Positions 16,759 to 25,730 of a DNA stretch of 64,000 nucleotides are shown here, piece after piece. The translations under genes and the position numbers were made by a program. Position 1 is the first letter of the stretch, and the number at the start of each line of letters is the position of its first letter. The DNA comes from Pseudomonas sp. ADAK13 (GTDB taxonomy: Bacteria; Pseudomonadota; Gammaproteobacteria; Pseudomonadales; Pseudomonadaceae): the NCBI RefSeq assembly GCF_012935715.1, contig NZ_CP052860.1:6200001-6264000 (forward strand), given 5' to 3'. The notes under the pieces were generated by a model. It did not search any database, was not told the origin of the DNA, and saw nothing but the letters and a program-made list of their open reading frames with translations.

Positions 16759-17517
16759 TCAGATCAGCAGGATCGCCCCGCTGTCCTTGATCACCTGCTG
16801 CTGTGCCGCCTGAAGGCCGGGGTCACTGACCACCCGCTGGAAGTCCGACAGCTCGGCAAAGTGCGCGGCGCGTACCTCGTCGAACTTGCTGTGGTCGGCC
16901 ACCAGCACGCAGGTTTGTGCCCGTGCCATGACCCGGCGCTTGACCTCCACTTCATTGAGGTTGTAGCAGGTCACGCCGTGGGCCGCGCTCACGCCCGCCG
17001 CGGAAATAAAGGCCCAGGCCACGCGGATGCCGTCCAGGATGCCCGCCTCGGCATGGCTTTCGAAGACCATGTTGCGCCGGTGAAAGGTGCCGCCGCAGAG
17101 GATGATGGTGCAGTGGGGCTTTTGCTGGAGCTTGAGCAATACGTTGAGGGAATTGCACAGCGCGGTGAATTCCAGGTCATCCGGCAACGCCTCGATTATG
17201 AACGGCGTGGTGGTGCCGCAATCGATAAACACCGTGTCGCCGGGCCTTACCAGGCTGGCGGCCAGTGCGCCGATCTGACGCTTCTCGGCGACGTGGCGCT
17301 GATCCTGTTCGGCCACCTGGTAGTCGGGCTCCGGCGGCCCGCTACGGGTGACGTGACCGCCCAGCAAACGCAGGCCCTGCGGGCTGTCTGCCAGGTCGCG
17401 GCGCAGGGTCATCTCCGATACACCCAGCAATACGGCCATGTCCCGCAGGTGAACCGCCGACTCGCCCTGCAAGGCCTTGTGCATGGCCCGAAATCTTTCG
17501 CTTTTCTTTGAATCCAC
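16759..17517 (-). CDS. deoR: DeoR-type transcriptional repressor
   Basis: 252 aa with a GTG start. The N-terminal helix-turn-helix reads VHLRDMAVLLGVSEMTLRRDL and the effector domain reads FIDCGTTTPFIIEAL, then CTIILCGGTFH and VLVADHSKFDEVRAAHF. These closely parallel E. coli DeoR (LHLKDAAALLGVSEMTIRRDL; FFDCGTTTPWIIEAI; VLVVDHSKFGKVRPARM), stronger than a generic family match. E. coli DeoR responds to deoxyribose-5-phosphate and represses the deo operon. Here it is divergent from deoC and upstream of the ABC sugar operon. Confidence 0.85.
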   Translation of the reverse strand: MDSKKSERFRAMHKALQGESAVHLRDMAVLLGVSEMTLRRDLADSPQGLRLLGGHVTRSGPPEPDYQVAEQDQRHVAEKRQIGALAASLVRPGDTVFIDCGTTTPFIIEALPDDLEFTALCNSLNVLLKLQQKPHCTIILCGGTFHRRNMVFESHAEAGILDGIRVAWAFISAAGVSAAHGVTCYNLNEVEVKRRVMARAQTCVLVADHSKFDEVRAAHFAELSDFQRVVSDPGLQAAQQQVIKDSGAILLI

Positions 17518-17577
17518 TGCGTTCCAGCCCTCGTTGAATGCACGCCCTTGATCAGGGCAGTCACAAATTCCATTTAC

Positions 17578-17597
17578 AATGTTATTTATTTCACATT
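17578..17597. promoter_or_regulatory. Weak palindrome in deoR-deoC gap
   Basis: AATGT and ACATT flank an AT-rich core; the minus-strand half AATGTGA is the same as in the 16649-16673 palindrome. It may be a regulator site for the divergent deoR/deoC pair. The match is weak. Confidence 0.3.
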
Positions 17598-17660
17598 TAA
17601 TGCATCCAACTTAACACAAACCGGCTTTTCCCAGCACCTCATCCTGACAGGACACTTGCC

Positions 17661-18341
17661 ATGCCGACTGATCCGTTGCCGCTCGCGGCCTATATCGACC
17701 ACACCCTGCTGGCCGCCGATGCCTCCCAGGCGAGCATTCGCCAACTGTGCGACGAGGCTCGCGAGCATGGCTTCAAGTCCGTGTGCGTCAACAGTGCCAA
17801 CGTGCCGCTGGCCGCTGAATGCCTGCGCGACGCTGCACCGCTGGTGTGTGCGGTGGTGGGTTTCCCGCTGGGTGCAGGCTTGAGTGCAGCCAAGGCGTAT
17901 GAAGCAAAGCTTGCGATCGAGGCCGGTGCGGGCGAGATCGACATGGTGCTGAACATCGGCTGGCTGAAGGACGGCCTGCTGGATCAGGTTCGCGACGATA
18001 TTGCCCAGGTACTGGCGGCCTGCGGCGCGGTGCCGCTGAAAGTCATCCTCGAAACCGGGTTGCTTGATGACCAACAGAAGACCGAAGCCTGCACCGTCTG
18101 CCGCGAGCTGAACGTGGCATTCGTCAAGACCTCCACCGGCTTTGGCCATGGCGGAGCGACGTTGGCGGATGTGCGCCTGATGCGCGGCGTGGTGGGTGGG
18201 CAGATCGGCGTGAAGGCTTCAGGCGGCGTGCGCGACCTGGCGACGGCCCAGGCGATGATCGAAGCCGGCGCCACCCGCTTGGGCAGCAGTTCCGGGATCG
18301 CCATCGTCAGCGGCGCAAAGGCGGCTGCGGGCGCTTACTGA
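17661..18341 (+). CDS. deoC: Deoxyribose-phosphate aldolase
   Basis: 226 aa, the short bacterial type (about 220 aa). It cleaves 2-deoxy-D-ribose-5-phosphate to glyceraldehyde-3-phosphate and acetaldehyde. The Schiff-base lysine is in [10 protein letters not shown], the second active-site lysine in [10 protein letters not shown], and the catalytic Asp in [15 protein letters not shown] precedes the ATG. It is divergent from deoR and ends at a strong terminator. No deoA, deoB or deoD lies beside it, so the deoxyribose-phosphate may come from imported sugar rather than nucleosides. Confidence 0.93.
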   Translation: MPTDPLPLAAYIDHTLLAADASQASIRQLCDEAREHGFKSVCVNSANVPLAAECLRDAAPLVCAVVGFPLGAGLSAAKAYEAKLAIEAGAGEIDMVLNIGWLKDGLLDQVRDDIAQVLAACGAVPLKVILETGLLDDQQKTEACTVCRELNVAFVKTSTGFGHGGATLADVRLMRGVVGGQIGVKASGGVRDLATAQAMIEAGATRLGSSSGIAIVSGAKAAAGAY

Positions 18342-18423
18342 ATTCAGTGCAACGCTGGCGCCCTTTCACAACTCTTTCACAGTCGGGCGCCTATGGTCAC
18401 CTCAGCTCCTGGTGAAAACCTTT

Positions 18424-18455
18424 AAGCCCGCGCTCCCCATCGCGGGCTTTTCTTT
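18424..18455 (+). terminator. Intrinsic terminator of deoC
   Basis: AGCCCGCG and CGCGGGCT form an 8-bp stem followed by TTTCTTT, about 80 bases after the deoC stop. Confidence 0.9.
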
Positions 18456-18470
18456 GCCCGGGATTTGCCC

Positions 18471-18893
18471 CTAGCGAGCGATGACGTTATTGCTGGAGCT
18501 GCGTGGCGCCATACCGCTGCATGTCTGCTCAAGGCAGAATACGAAGGGCGCCACCACTTCAATTTCACCTTTGAGCAGCATTGAGGGTGGAGGCGCAGGC
18601 ACTGGCGATGCCGCCGGAATAAATGCCTCCACTGCCCCGACGAACACATCCGAGCCGGTATGGCTGACGATTTTGTGGCGTATCAGGTTGCCTTTGGCGT
18701 CGACGACAAAGGCCACTCTGACCAGACCGGTCAGCCCTTGCAGGCGAGCTTCTTCAGGGTAGGACTTGAACCGGTTAAGGTGGGTGAGCAACTGATATTC
18801 CCATAAGCGCTGCTCTGCCCTTTGTTCCTGGTGGTTGGGCCCGCTTGTGCAGGCACAAAGCAGTAAGACAAGTGCGATCCAGCTGTATTTCAT
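18471..18893 (-). CDS. Lipoprotein with TonB C-terminal-like domain
   Basis: 140 aa. The N-terminus has a basic start, a hydrophobic stretch and a lipobox ending LLLCAC (Cys near residue 15). The remainder matches the TonB C-terminal fold: KSYPEEARLQGLTGLVRVAFVV, DAKGNLIRHKIV. It lacks the transmembrane helix and Pro-rich spacer of real TonB, so it is unlikely to energise receptors alone. It may bind another envelope protein. Confidence 0.7.
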   Translation of the reverse strand: MKYSWIALVLLLCACTSGPNHQEQRAEQRLWEYQLLTHLNRFKSYPEEARLQGLTGLVRVAFVVDAKGNLIRHKIVSHTGSDVFVGAVEAFIPAASPVPAPPPSMLLKGEIEVVAPFVFCLEQTCSGMAPRSSSNNVIAR

Positions 18894-18958
18894 AAACGCA
18901 GTTCCGTTGACGTTCTGGTGTACTAAGTGAGGCTAATCAGCCGACGCTATGCTGCGTC

Positions 18959-19381
18959 TCAGGCGGTGGTACTGACGATTGAACCGGTACTGCTTCCACC
19001 CTCGGAAGTGACCGCTTGCAACAACGCCGAAGACGCCGACTGCAACGCTGCTGCCGTGGCGGCAATCTGCGTCTGGGCGGCTGCCACGGCTGCAGCTTTG
19101 GCGTCGGCGCTTTGATTGCTGGCCTGAGCCTTCTGCATGTTTTGCTGCTGCTCTTGAAGCTGCTTCTGCAGCTCCGCAATCTGCTTTTTCAGTTCCTTGA
19201 CGGTGTCGGACTCCTGCGACGTCGATGCCGCCTGGCCGCCACCTGCAGCCGGCGCACTCTTGGCCTCTGCGCCCGGGCTTACGTTCAAGGCGCCAGGGTC
19301 GTCGGTCTTGGAGCTGTCGCTAACGCCGGCTGGGGTTGGGCTGGTGGGCACTGAAGCGAGACTGCTGACGTTAGTGATCAT
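18959..19381 (-). CDS. Coiled-coil protein, FlxA-like
   Basis: 140 aa. Residues 1-55 are low-complexity (Ser, Pro, Gly, Ala); about 58-90 form a strong coiled coil (ELKKQIAELQKQLQEQQQ), followed by an Ala-rich helix and a Ser/Thr-rich tail. The layout is that of FlxA-like proteins, named from a flagellar-regulon gene in E. coli, with no known function. No signal peptide. The overlapping frame at 18937-19179 is considered a shadow. Confidence 0.6.
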   Translation of the reverse strand: MITNVSSLASVPTSPTPAGVSDSSKTDDPGALNVSPGAEAKSAPAAGGGQAASTSQESDTVKELKKQIAELQKQLQEQQQNMQKAQASNQSADAKAAAVAAAQTQIAATAAALQSASSALLQAVTSEGGSSTGSIVSTTA

Positions 19382-19772
19382 CTCAAATATCCAATTCCGC
19401 TATAGATCCTGGTTCATCGGCGCTTTAGCGCAATACTTTAACGCGTTAACCGCGGTAATGCCCGGGCTGGCGGTGATTATCCGGAAAGTCGCCGGCCACG
19501 TCTGTGCTCAGCCGGGAATGACCGCCATTCTTTGATTCGCCTGGATCAACGAGCGGCGTGTGCAGAGGTGATAAGGACCGGGCATTTGCGTGCAGATACC
19601 GGGCTGGTGCGGGAGGCAGGTATTGCTCATGGGCATGCCGGGTCAATCCGATATAGTATGCCGACTTATCACCCACTCCATTTGCCGGAAGCTAAACGAA
19701 CGTCATCTTCCGCGCGAAGAGTCGTGCGCCGCAGGTGATCTACCCCTCGTCAGTAACTCAACTGTTTACGGA
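19382..19772. other. Intergenic region, no convincing gene
   Basis: About 390 bases with only short open frames that lack ribosome sites. A perfect 12-bp palindrome, TTAACGCGTTAA, lies at 19438-19449. Otherwise nothing recognisable. Confidence 0.5.
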
Positions 19773-19778
19773 ATGAAC

Positions 19779-20330
19779 ATGCAAAACAATACAGATTTAA
19801 AAGGATTGAGTGGCTGGCTGATATTAGTTGGAATCGGCTTGATCTTTAGCGTTTTCCGCCTGGCCTATCTCTTCATCCCGTTGTACTACTCTATTTTCAC
19901 AAACGGCACATTTGACAGCGTCACGACCCCTGGAACAACGTTTTACAATCCGTTCTGGGGCGCGCTGTTGATTTTTGAAGCGGTCTTCAACTCCCTGCTG
20001 ACCTTGACGTATCTGTATCTGGCCTATCTGTTTTTCTCAAAGCACTACTTATTCCCAAAAATTTATATAGCCACACTCACCGCCGCCGTTATTTTCATCC
20101 CTTTGGACGCCTGGTTTGTCTCACTTATCATGCCTGGTCAACCCACATTCGACGTCAACACCGTAAAAGAATTTATGCGGGGATTAGTGTCCGCCGCCAT
20201 ATGGATTCCTTACATGCTCGTCTCTAAAAGGGTAAAGGCAACGTTTGTAGAATCCAGGCCTGAGGCGAAGCCGAACCCGGTCGTTCAGACGGAGATCGTC
20301 GCCGGCAATAACATGGGAAGTGGCGATTAA
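19779..20330 (+). CDS. DUF2569-like membrane protein
   Basis: 183 aa. The start LKGLSGWLILVGIGLIFSVFR and four hydrophobic segments (about 10-35, 55-85, 90-110, 135-155) fit the DUF2569 family of four-helix membrane proteins of unknown function. ATG at 19779 has GGA six bases upstream; ATG at 19773 is an alternative. The gene is clearly AT-richer than its neighbours, suggesting recent transfer. A GC hairpin without Ts (GCCCGGC/GCCGGGC) follows the stop. Confidence 0.7.
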   Translation: MQNNTDLKGLSGWLILVGIGLIFSVFRLAYLFIPLYYSIFTNGTFDSVTTPGTTFYNPFWGALLIFEAVFNSLLTLTYLYLAYLFFSKHYLFPKIYIATLTAAVIFIPLDAWFVSLIMPGQPTFDVNTVKEFMRGLVSAAIWIPYMLVSKRVKATFVESRPEAKPNPVVQTEIVAGNNMGSGD

Positions 20331-20432
20331 CAGCCGCAACGCAATCAAGCTGCGCACGCCCGGCACCAGGCCGGGCCCACCCTCAGTCAGGGTCAACCGC
20401 CCCCCGATTCCTGCTGCCGAAAAGGTGTGTTT

Positions 20433-21077
20433 TCAGGCCGCCGGAGCAAGCACTTCCGAGCGCTGTGGTGCCGCCTGGGGACGTCTGAGCCGTTGCTGAC
20501 CAGCCAGTTGGGCCTGAACCACAGCGACCGCATCCAGAACCCTCTGCGCCCAGTGCTCATCCTCCGGATTCACGACCACCACGCGAAAGCCGTGATCATG
20601 ACCTTCAAGCTGCACACCCTCGGAATCATCGACATGCAAGTCGATATCAAAGGCCGGCGGGAATTTCGAGGGCGTGGTCGACAGCCCGCGCACCGTGAGG
20701 GCGCGGTTATGCAGCACACTGTTAACCACCCCGTCGACGCGTATGCCGTAGAGCATCAACCAGCGCCTGATGTAGGAAGGCTCTCGACCGGACGATGTGT
20801 AGACCCAGATACTGCAGCCCTGGCGGCGCAGCTCGCGGGTCAGGGAACGTGTGCCAATACGCAACGGCTCACCCAGCCAGCGGTGAACACAGTCCGGCAG
20901 CCAGCTTGGCTCGACGGCAGAATGATGGAGTTGGCAGGCCAGCGTGTCATCGATATCAAAGGAGATACGGATGCGCGGGCGCTTGAACACGCGCTTGGGC
21001 ATGGCCTGCCGGACGGCTTGCAAGACGCTCCTGCCGGAGGTCCGGCATTTGCTGGCAAGCGTTGGATACCCGCTCAT
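20433..21077 (-). CDS. HAD-superfamily hydrolase after the Fic-like gene
   Basis: 214 aa. Motif I is SFDIDDTLA, motif II VYTSSGRE, motif IV DLHVDDSEGV. It is a small HAD protein with a short cap, probably a phosphatase. The N-terminus is basic and the C-terminus low-complexity. GGAGGCC precedes the ATG, which overlaps the stop of the Fic-like gene (TAATG), so the two are translationally coupled. The substrate is unknown; the pairing suggests it may act on a product or target of the Fic-like protein. Confidence 0.8.
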   Translation of the reverse strand: MSGYPTLASKCRTSGRSVLQAVRQAMPKRVFKRPRIRISFDIDDTLACQLHHSAVEPSWLPDCVHRWLGEPLRIGTRSLTRELRRQGCSIWVYTSSGREPSYIRRWLMLYGIRVDGVVNSVLHNRALTVRGLSTTPSKFPPAFDIDLHVDDSEGVQLEGHDHGFRVVVVNPEDEHWAQRVLDAVAVVQAQLAGQQRLRRPQAAPQRSEVLAPAA

Positions 21078-21775
21078 TAATGGCCTCCCTGATAGAGGGT
21101 CTGCGGTGCGTCGCTCAAGAAAAACACCTCGGGATCAGGAGCCTGTTCCTCCAGGAAGGCGGCGTATTTTTTCTTGATCTTGGGCAATTCATACAACGCC
21201 TTGACTCCATGTTTGGCAGAGTTGCGTATCACCGACGAGGGGTTGAAGTAGCCCTCGGCATTTTCAAGCGTCAACACGAACGGCGGCAAACCTGCGCGCA
21301 TGAGCAAATAGCTGACGATCAGCGACCCGCTGCGGTTGTTGCCTTCGATGAACAATTGCGGCTTGCTGAGGATTCGTACATAGACACCGGCTGCGCGCTT
21401 CCAGACGGATTCACTGCGATACGCGCAGTACCAGTTGTACAAGTCCTTGATGCCGCCTTCAACGTTGTTGAAAAAGTGCTGCTCGGTCGCCTCCAGGTGA
21501 TGACTGTACTCCTGGCGACGTGCCGGATCCGTGCCGCAGAGCACGGTGGCATTGATTTCCAGCATCAGGTCCAGGTGCTGAAGGTCAAACAGGTCGACAC
21601 CCCGTGCGACATAATCGTCAATCAGCGCATAGCCCTCAAGCACGTTGAGCAGCACTTCGTCGGTAAAGGGGTCGCGCGGCTCGGTAAAGTGCCGGCTGAG
21701 CTCGGCAAAGCGGCGCTGTACCTCACGCAGTGCGCGTTCAATCGCAGGTAAATCAAGGCGACGTGGAGCAGACAT
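21077..21775 (-). CDS. Degenerate Fic-domain protein
   Basis: 232 aa. The Fic core is recognisable as QLFIEGNNRSGS where the family consensus is HPFx(D/E)GNGRxxR. The catalytic His is Gln, the Gly after Asn is Asn, and the last Arg is Ser; the anion-hole and acidic residue remain. Normal AMP transfer would be impaired, so it may be a pseudoenzyme or use another chemistry. No clear inhibitory motif is seen. It starts 31 bases after pstB, so it probably belongs to the pst transcript, and it is coupled to the HAD gene. Confidence 0.7.
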   Translation of the reverse strand: MSAPRRLDLPAIERALREVQRRFAELSRHFTEPRDPFTDEVLLNVLEGYALIDDYVARGVDLFDLQHLDLMLEINATVLCGTDPARRQEYSHHLEATEQHFFNNVEGGIKDLYNWYCAYRSESVWKRAAGVYVRILSKPQLFIEGNNRSGSLIVSYLLMRAGLPPFVLTLENAEGYFNPSSVIRNSAKHGVKALYELPKIKKKYAAFLEEQAPDPEVFFLSDAPQTLYQGGH

Positions 21776-21806
21776 TGGCAATCCTGGGAAACGGTAAAGG
21801 GGCCGG

Positions 21807-22625
21807 TCAGCTGAACTTGCCGCTGATGTAATCCTCGGTCATTTGTTCACGCGGGCTGCCGAAGATCTGGGTGGTCGGACCCATTTCAACCAAGTACCCG
21901 GTGCGCGTGCCCTGGGAGATGTCCACCGAGAAAAACGCGGTGGTGTCAGCCACACGAATGGCCTGCTGCATGTTGTGGGTCACCAGGGCGATCGTGTAGT
22001 CCTTCTTCAACTCGATCATCAGCTCTTCGACCCGGCGGGTCGCGATCGGGTCGAGTGCGGAACAGGGCTCATCCAGCAACAACACTTCCGGCTCGGTGGC
22101 AATGGCGCGGGCAATACACAGCCGCTGCTGCTGGCCACCGGAGAGCGACAGGCCGCTGACCTTGAGCTTGTCCTTGACCTCATCCCACAGCGCAGCGCCT
22201 TGCAAGGCGTGCTTGACGCGGTCGCCCAGGTCGCCCTTGTAGCGGTTGAGGCGCAGGCCGAAGGCGACGTTGTCGAAGATGCTCATCGAAAACGGGTTTG
22301 GCTGCTGGAACACCATGCCGATGTAGCGGCGGACGACCACCGGGTCTACACCCTTGCCATACACGTCCTGCCCGAGGAAATGCACATGGCCCTCGAAGCG
22401 AAAGCCCTTCACCAGGTCGTTCATGCGGTTGAGGCTGCGCAGCACCGTACTCTTGCCGCAGCCGGAAGGACCGATGAAGCCGGTGATCTTGTTTTTCTCG
22501 ATCGGCACATGGCTGTCACGCACCGCCATGAAGTTGCCGTAGAAAATCCGGTCCAGCTTGCAGTCCATGACCACAGGTTCCTGGGTGACAAACGGAGCGG
22601 CTATTTGCGCAGTTGATACGTTCAA
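21807..22625 (-). CDS. pstB: Phosphate ABC transporter ATP-binding protein
   Basis: 272 aa. Walker [14 protein letters not shown]-loop [10 protein letters not shown], signature [14 protein letters not shown] and Walker [12 protein letters not shown] identify PstB, including the characteristic GCGKST and the C-terminal [11 protein letters not shown]. The start is given as TTG at 22625 with GGGAG 11 bases upstream; an internal ATG 19 codons later is a possible start. It energises phosphate import through PstC/PstA. phoU, which commonly follows, is replaced here by the Fic-like gene. Confidence 0.93.
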   Translation of the reverse strand: MNVSTAQIAAPFVTQEPVVMDCKLDRIFYGNFMAVRDSHVPIEKNKITGFIGPSGCGKSTVLRSLNRMNDLVKGFRFEGHVHFLGQDVYGKGVDPVVVRRYIGMVFQQPNPFSMSIFDNVAFGLRLNRYKGDLGDRVKHALQGAALWDEVKDKLKVSGLSLSGGQQQRLCIARAIATEPEVLLLDEPCSALDPIATRRVEELMIELKKDYTIALVTHNMQQAIRVADTTAFFSVDISQGTRTGYLVEMGPTTQIFGSPREQMTEDYISGKFS

Positions 22626-22644
22626 AATTCAGGTGCTCCCGTTC

Positions 22645-23538
22645 TCAATACTTGGGCTTGCCGAAAATCCGGCTCACGATATTCACGACCAGCACGATCA
22701 TCACCAATACCAGCGAGGCCGCCCATGCGAGCTCGAGCTGGTTGTCGAAAGGCATGCCGGAGAAGTTGTAGATCAGCACGGCAAGGGATGCCGTCGGGTT
22801 CATGACCTCCAGGCTGCCGTCGTGGAAGATCCAGTAGTTGCTGAACAGCGCGGTAAACAGCAACGGCGCGGTTTCACCGGCAGCACGTGCCACGGCGAGC
22901 ATGACGCCCGTGAGGATCGCCGGCATGCCGGTGGGCAGGATGATTTTCCAGATGACCTGCGAGCGGGTGCAGCCCATGCCGTAGGCGGCGTCCTTCATGA
23001 TCTTGGGCACCATGCGCATCGACTCTTCCGCCGTCAGCACCACGATGGGCAGCATCAGTACCGCCAGGGCCACGCCACCTGCTGGCGCCGAGTAGGTGCC
23101 GGTGGTCATCACCACCAGGGCGTAGGCAAACACCCCGGCCAGGATGGAAGGCAGGCCGGTGAGCATTTTGGCGGCAAAGCGCGAGGCGTTCGCCAATTTG
23201 CTGTCCGGCCCCAGCTCAGCCAGGAAGATGGCGGCCATGATGCCGACCGGAACCGCAATGGCGGCACCGATACCGACCATCACAAAGGTGCCGGCCATGG
23301 CGTTGCCGAAACCGCCACCCGTCTCGAAGCCCGTCGGTGGCAGTTCGGTGAACACTTCCAGGCTCAGGCGCGCGCCGCCACGGGTGATCAGCATGTAGAG
23401 CACGGAAATCAGTGGCACGCTGGCCACCAGTGCGCCAAGCCACACCAGCGTGGTCAGCACCAGGCTGCGCAGGGCGCGACCTTCAAACTTGCGCTGCAGG
23501 CTGGGCACCGCGCTGAGGGGGGACGTAAGGTCAGTCAT
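22645..23538 (-). CDS. pstA: Phosphate ABC transporter permease PstA
   Basis: 297 aa with six membrane segments. The EAA-like loop reads AAYGMGCTRSQVIWKIILPTGMPAILTG (key residues across about 185-212), typical of PstA. Partner of PstC in the inner membrane. The start overlaps the pstC stop (ATGA). Confidence 0.92.
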   Translation of the reverse strand: MTDLTSPLSAVPSLQRKFEGRALRSLVLTTLVWLGALVASVPLISVLYMLITRGGARLSLEVFTELPPTGFETGGGFGNAMAGTFVMVGIGAAIAVPVGIMAAIFLAELGPDSKLANASRFAAKMLTGLPSILAGVFAYALVVMTTGTYSAPAGGVALAVLMLPIVVLTAEESMRMVPKIMKDAAYGMGCTRSQVIWKIILPTGMPAILTGVMLAVARAAGETAPLLFTALFSNYWIFHDGSLEVMNPTASLAVLIYNFSGMPFDNQLELAWAASLVLVMIVLVVNIVSRIFGKPKY

Positions 23539-24503
23539 TGTTTGGTACCCCGCTGGGCGTAGAGCATGATCATCGAACCGATGACGTTCACCAGCAGCGT
23601 GATGAACATCAGCACCAGGGCGGCATACATCAACACCTCAATCTCGTTGGGCCCGGCTTCCGGGAAGTTCAGCGCCAACAAGGCGGCCAGCGTGTTGGCC
23701 GGTGCAAACAGGGAAAGCGAAATGTTGTTGGCGTTGCCCACCAACATGGCCAGCGCCATGGTTTCACCCAGTGCGCGGCCCAGGCCGAGAACCAGGGAGC
23801 CGAAAATACCGGTGGCGGCGGACGGCACCATCACTTTGAGAATGGCTTCCCAGTGGGTGGTCCCCATGCCGTAGGCAGCCTGCTTGGTTTTCATCGGGAC
23901 GCTGGTGAGAGCATCCTGGGAAACGGCGGCAATCGTCGGCAGAATCATGATGGCCAGTACCAGCGCGGCCGGGAGCAACCCAGGCCCACTCAAGGACGTG
24001 CCGAAAAAAGGTATCCAGCCCAGCTCGCTGTTCAGCCAAGCCGTCAGTGGACGAATCGCCGGGATCACTACATAAATGCCCCACAGGCCGTAGACGACGC
24101 TGGGGATGGCTGCGAGCAATTCGACGATGGTGCGAAACACGGCTGCCAGCTTTGCCGGCAGAAAATCCTGGGTCAGGAAAATCGCCATGCTGACGCCAAA
24201 AAAGCCTGCAATCAGCAGCGCGATCAGGGCGCTGTAGAGCGTGCCCCAAACGGCCGGCAGGATGCCGTACTTGCCTTGGTTAACGTCCCAGACACTGCCA
24301 AAAATCACGTCAAAACCGTGCTTTTCCATGCCGGGAAGGGCCTTGCGTCCCACCTCGAATACCAAGGCGGCGACCAATGCCAGAATCAGTACCACCCCGA
24401 TTCGTGCAAGCGCACGGAACGTGCGATCCACCAGGAAATCCTTTGCCGACGGTGGCTGGCAGGCAGAATCCGGGTTAACCGGTACGACGAAAGGTTTGTT
24501 CAT
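23535..24503 (-). CDS. pstC: Phosphate ABC transporter permease PstC
   Basis: 322 aa with six membrane segments after a cytoplasmic N-terminus. Recognised by ALGETMALAMLVGN, the AIPSVVYGLWGIYV segment and the EAA loop around QAAYGMGTTHWEAILKV. Overlaps pstA by ATGA and follows pstS after 74 bases. Confidence 0.92.
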   Translation of the reverse strand: MNKPFVVPVNPDSACQPPSAKDFLVDRTFRALARIGVVLILALVAALVFEVGRKALPGMEKHGFDVIFGSVWDVNQGKYGILPAVWGTLYSALIALLIAGFFGVSMAIFLTQDFLPAKLAAVFRTIVELLAAIPSVVYGLWGIYVVIPAIRPLTAWLNSELGWIPFFGTSLSGPGLLPAALVLAIMILPTIAAVSQDALTSVPMKTKQAAYGMGTTHWEAILKVMVPSAATGIFGSLVLGLGRALGETMALAMLVGNANNISLSLFAPANTLAALLALNFPEAGPNEIEVLMYAALVLMFITLLVNVIGSMIMLYAQRGTKQ

Positions 24504-24577
24504 TGGCTAATTCCGGACCAGGGGGGAAACGCTCCCGGCATGGCTGACAGCACACATCGGGAGAGACCTCACGCGCA

Positions 24578-25609
24578 TTACTGGATGTTGGCGGACGCTT
24601 TGCGAACCTGTTCGACAACCGATTGCGGCAGAGGGATGTAACCCATCGAGTCGGCGATTTTCTGCCCCTCGGTCAGGCTGTATTCGACCATTTCACGCAT
24701 GGCCTTGGCCTTGGCCGGGTTACCGTTGTCCTTGCGGAAGATCATCCAGGTGTAGGAAGTGATCGGGTAGGACTTGGCGCCGTCCGGGTCTGGCAACCAG
24801 GCCACCAGGTTTTCCGGCATTTTCACCGCGGCCAGTGCCTCGGCACCGCTTTCAGCGGTGGGCACTACGTAGTGACCGGCCTTGTTCTGCAACTGGGCGA
24901 AGTCAACCTTGGCCAGTTTGGCGAAGCCGTACTCGATGTAGCCGATGGCGCCCGGGGTCTGGCGCACGGTGGCGGTCACACCGTCGTTTTTAGGCGATTT
25001 GATGAATTTGTCACTGGCTGGCCAGTTGACGGTGTTGCCTTCACCCAGCGCCTTCTGGAACTCCGGGTTGATCGCTGCCAGGTGTTTGGTGAATACCGCG
25101 GTGGTACCGCTGGAGTCTGCACGCACGACCACGGTGATTGGCGTATCGGTCAGCTTCAGGTCCGGGTTGGCAGCGGCGATCTGTGGATCGTTCCACTTGG
25201 TGATCTTGCCCAGGAAGATGTTGGAGTAGACGTCCCGTGGCAATTTCAGCCCTTTTGGGTTGCCTGGCAGGTTGTAGGCCAGCACGATTTCACCCGCGGT
25301 CATCGGCAGCAACTGCACGCCTTCGGCAACCTTGGCGATGTCTTCGTCTTTCATGGCCGAGTCGCTGGCAGCGAAATCGACGGTTTTATTCAGGAAGTCC
25401 TGTACACCCGCGCCGCTGCCCTTGGATTGGTAATCCACCGTGACACCTGGGGTCTTCTTGCTGAAATCCTTGAGCCAGGTCAGGTAGATCGGCGCCGGGA
25501 AGCTCGCACCGGAACCGGTCAGGCGAACGCTTTCCGCAGCAAAAGCCATAGAGCTGGCACAAAGAGATACCGAAACGGCGAGTGCAGCGGACTTCATCAA
25601 GCTCTTCAT
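24578..25609 (-). CDS. pstS: Periplasmic phosphate-binding protein
   Basis: 343 aa. The signal peptide is about residues 1-24 (ASSMAFAAES). Phosphate-binding motifs are GSGASFPAPIYLTWL at the mature N-terminus, FAASDSAM, and RADSSGTTAVFTKHL. Binds Pi and hands it to PstCA. AAGGAG lies 12-17 bases upstream of the ATG, and a PHO-box-like sequence lies about 50-65 bases upstream. Confidence 0.95.
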   Translation of the reverse strand: MKSLMKSAALAVSVSLCASSMAFAAESVRLTGSGASFPAPIYLTWLKDFSKKTPGVTVDYQSKGSGAGVQDFLNKTVDFAASDSAMKDEDIAKVAEGVQLLPMTAGEIVLAYNLPGNPKGLKLPRDVYSNIFLGKITKWNDPQIAAANPDLKLTDTPITVVVRADSSGTTAVFTKHLAAINPEFQKALGEGNTVNWPASDKFIKSPKNDGVTATVRQTPGAIGYIEYGFAKLAKVDFAQLQNKAGHYVVPTAESGAEALAAVKMPENLVAWLPDPDGAKSYPITSYTWMIFRKDNGNPAKAKAMREMVEYSLTEGQKIADSMGYIPLPQSVVEQVRKASANIQ

Positions 25610-25657
25610 TAAGGAAACTCCTTGTGATAATTGGCCTCCGCACTCTGCAATAGGGTT

Positions 25658-25675
25658 GTTACAGTTTTATGAAAA
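25658..25675 (-). promoter_or_regulatory. PHO-box candidate for pstSCAB
   Basis: The minus strand reads TTTTCAT-AAAA-CTGTAAC, the 7-4-7 layout of the PhoB box (consensus CTGTCAT-N4-CTGTCAY). A TATTGC -10-like hexamer follows a few bases later. PhoB control of pst is general in gamma-proteobacteria. Confidence 0.7.
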
Positions 25676-25730
25676 TTGGGTGGCGACGCGCTTTTGTCCC
25701 CATTTGCCACCTCAATAGCCGGGATTTCCG

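Noticed and set aside
18937..19179. Arg/Ser-rich 80-aa frame
   Set aside because: Wholly inside the coiled-coil gene on the same strand in another frame, with the biased composition of a shadow.
19590..19772. N-terminal extension of the DUF2569-like protein
   Set aside because: The extension has no ribosome site and unlike composition; the family start aligns with the ATG at 19779.
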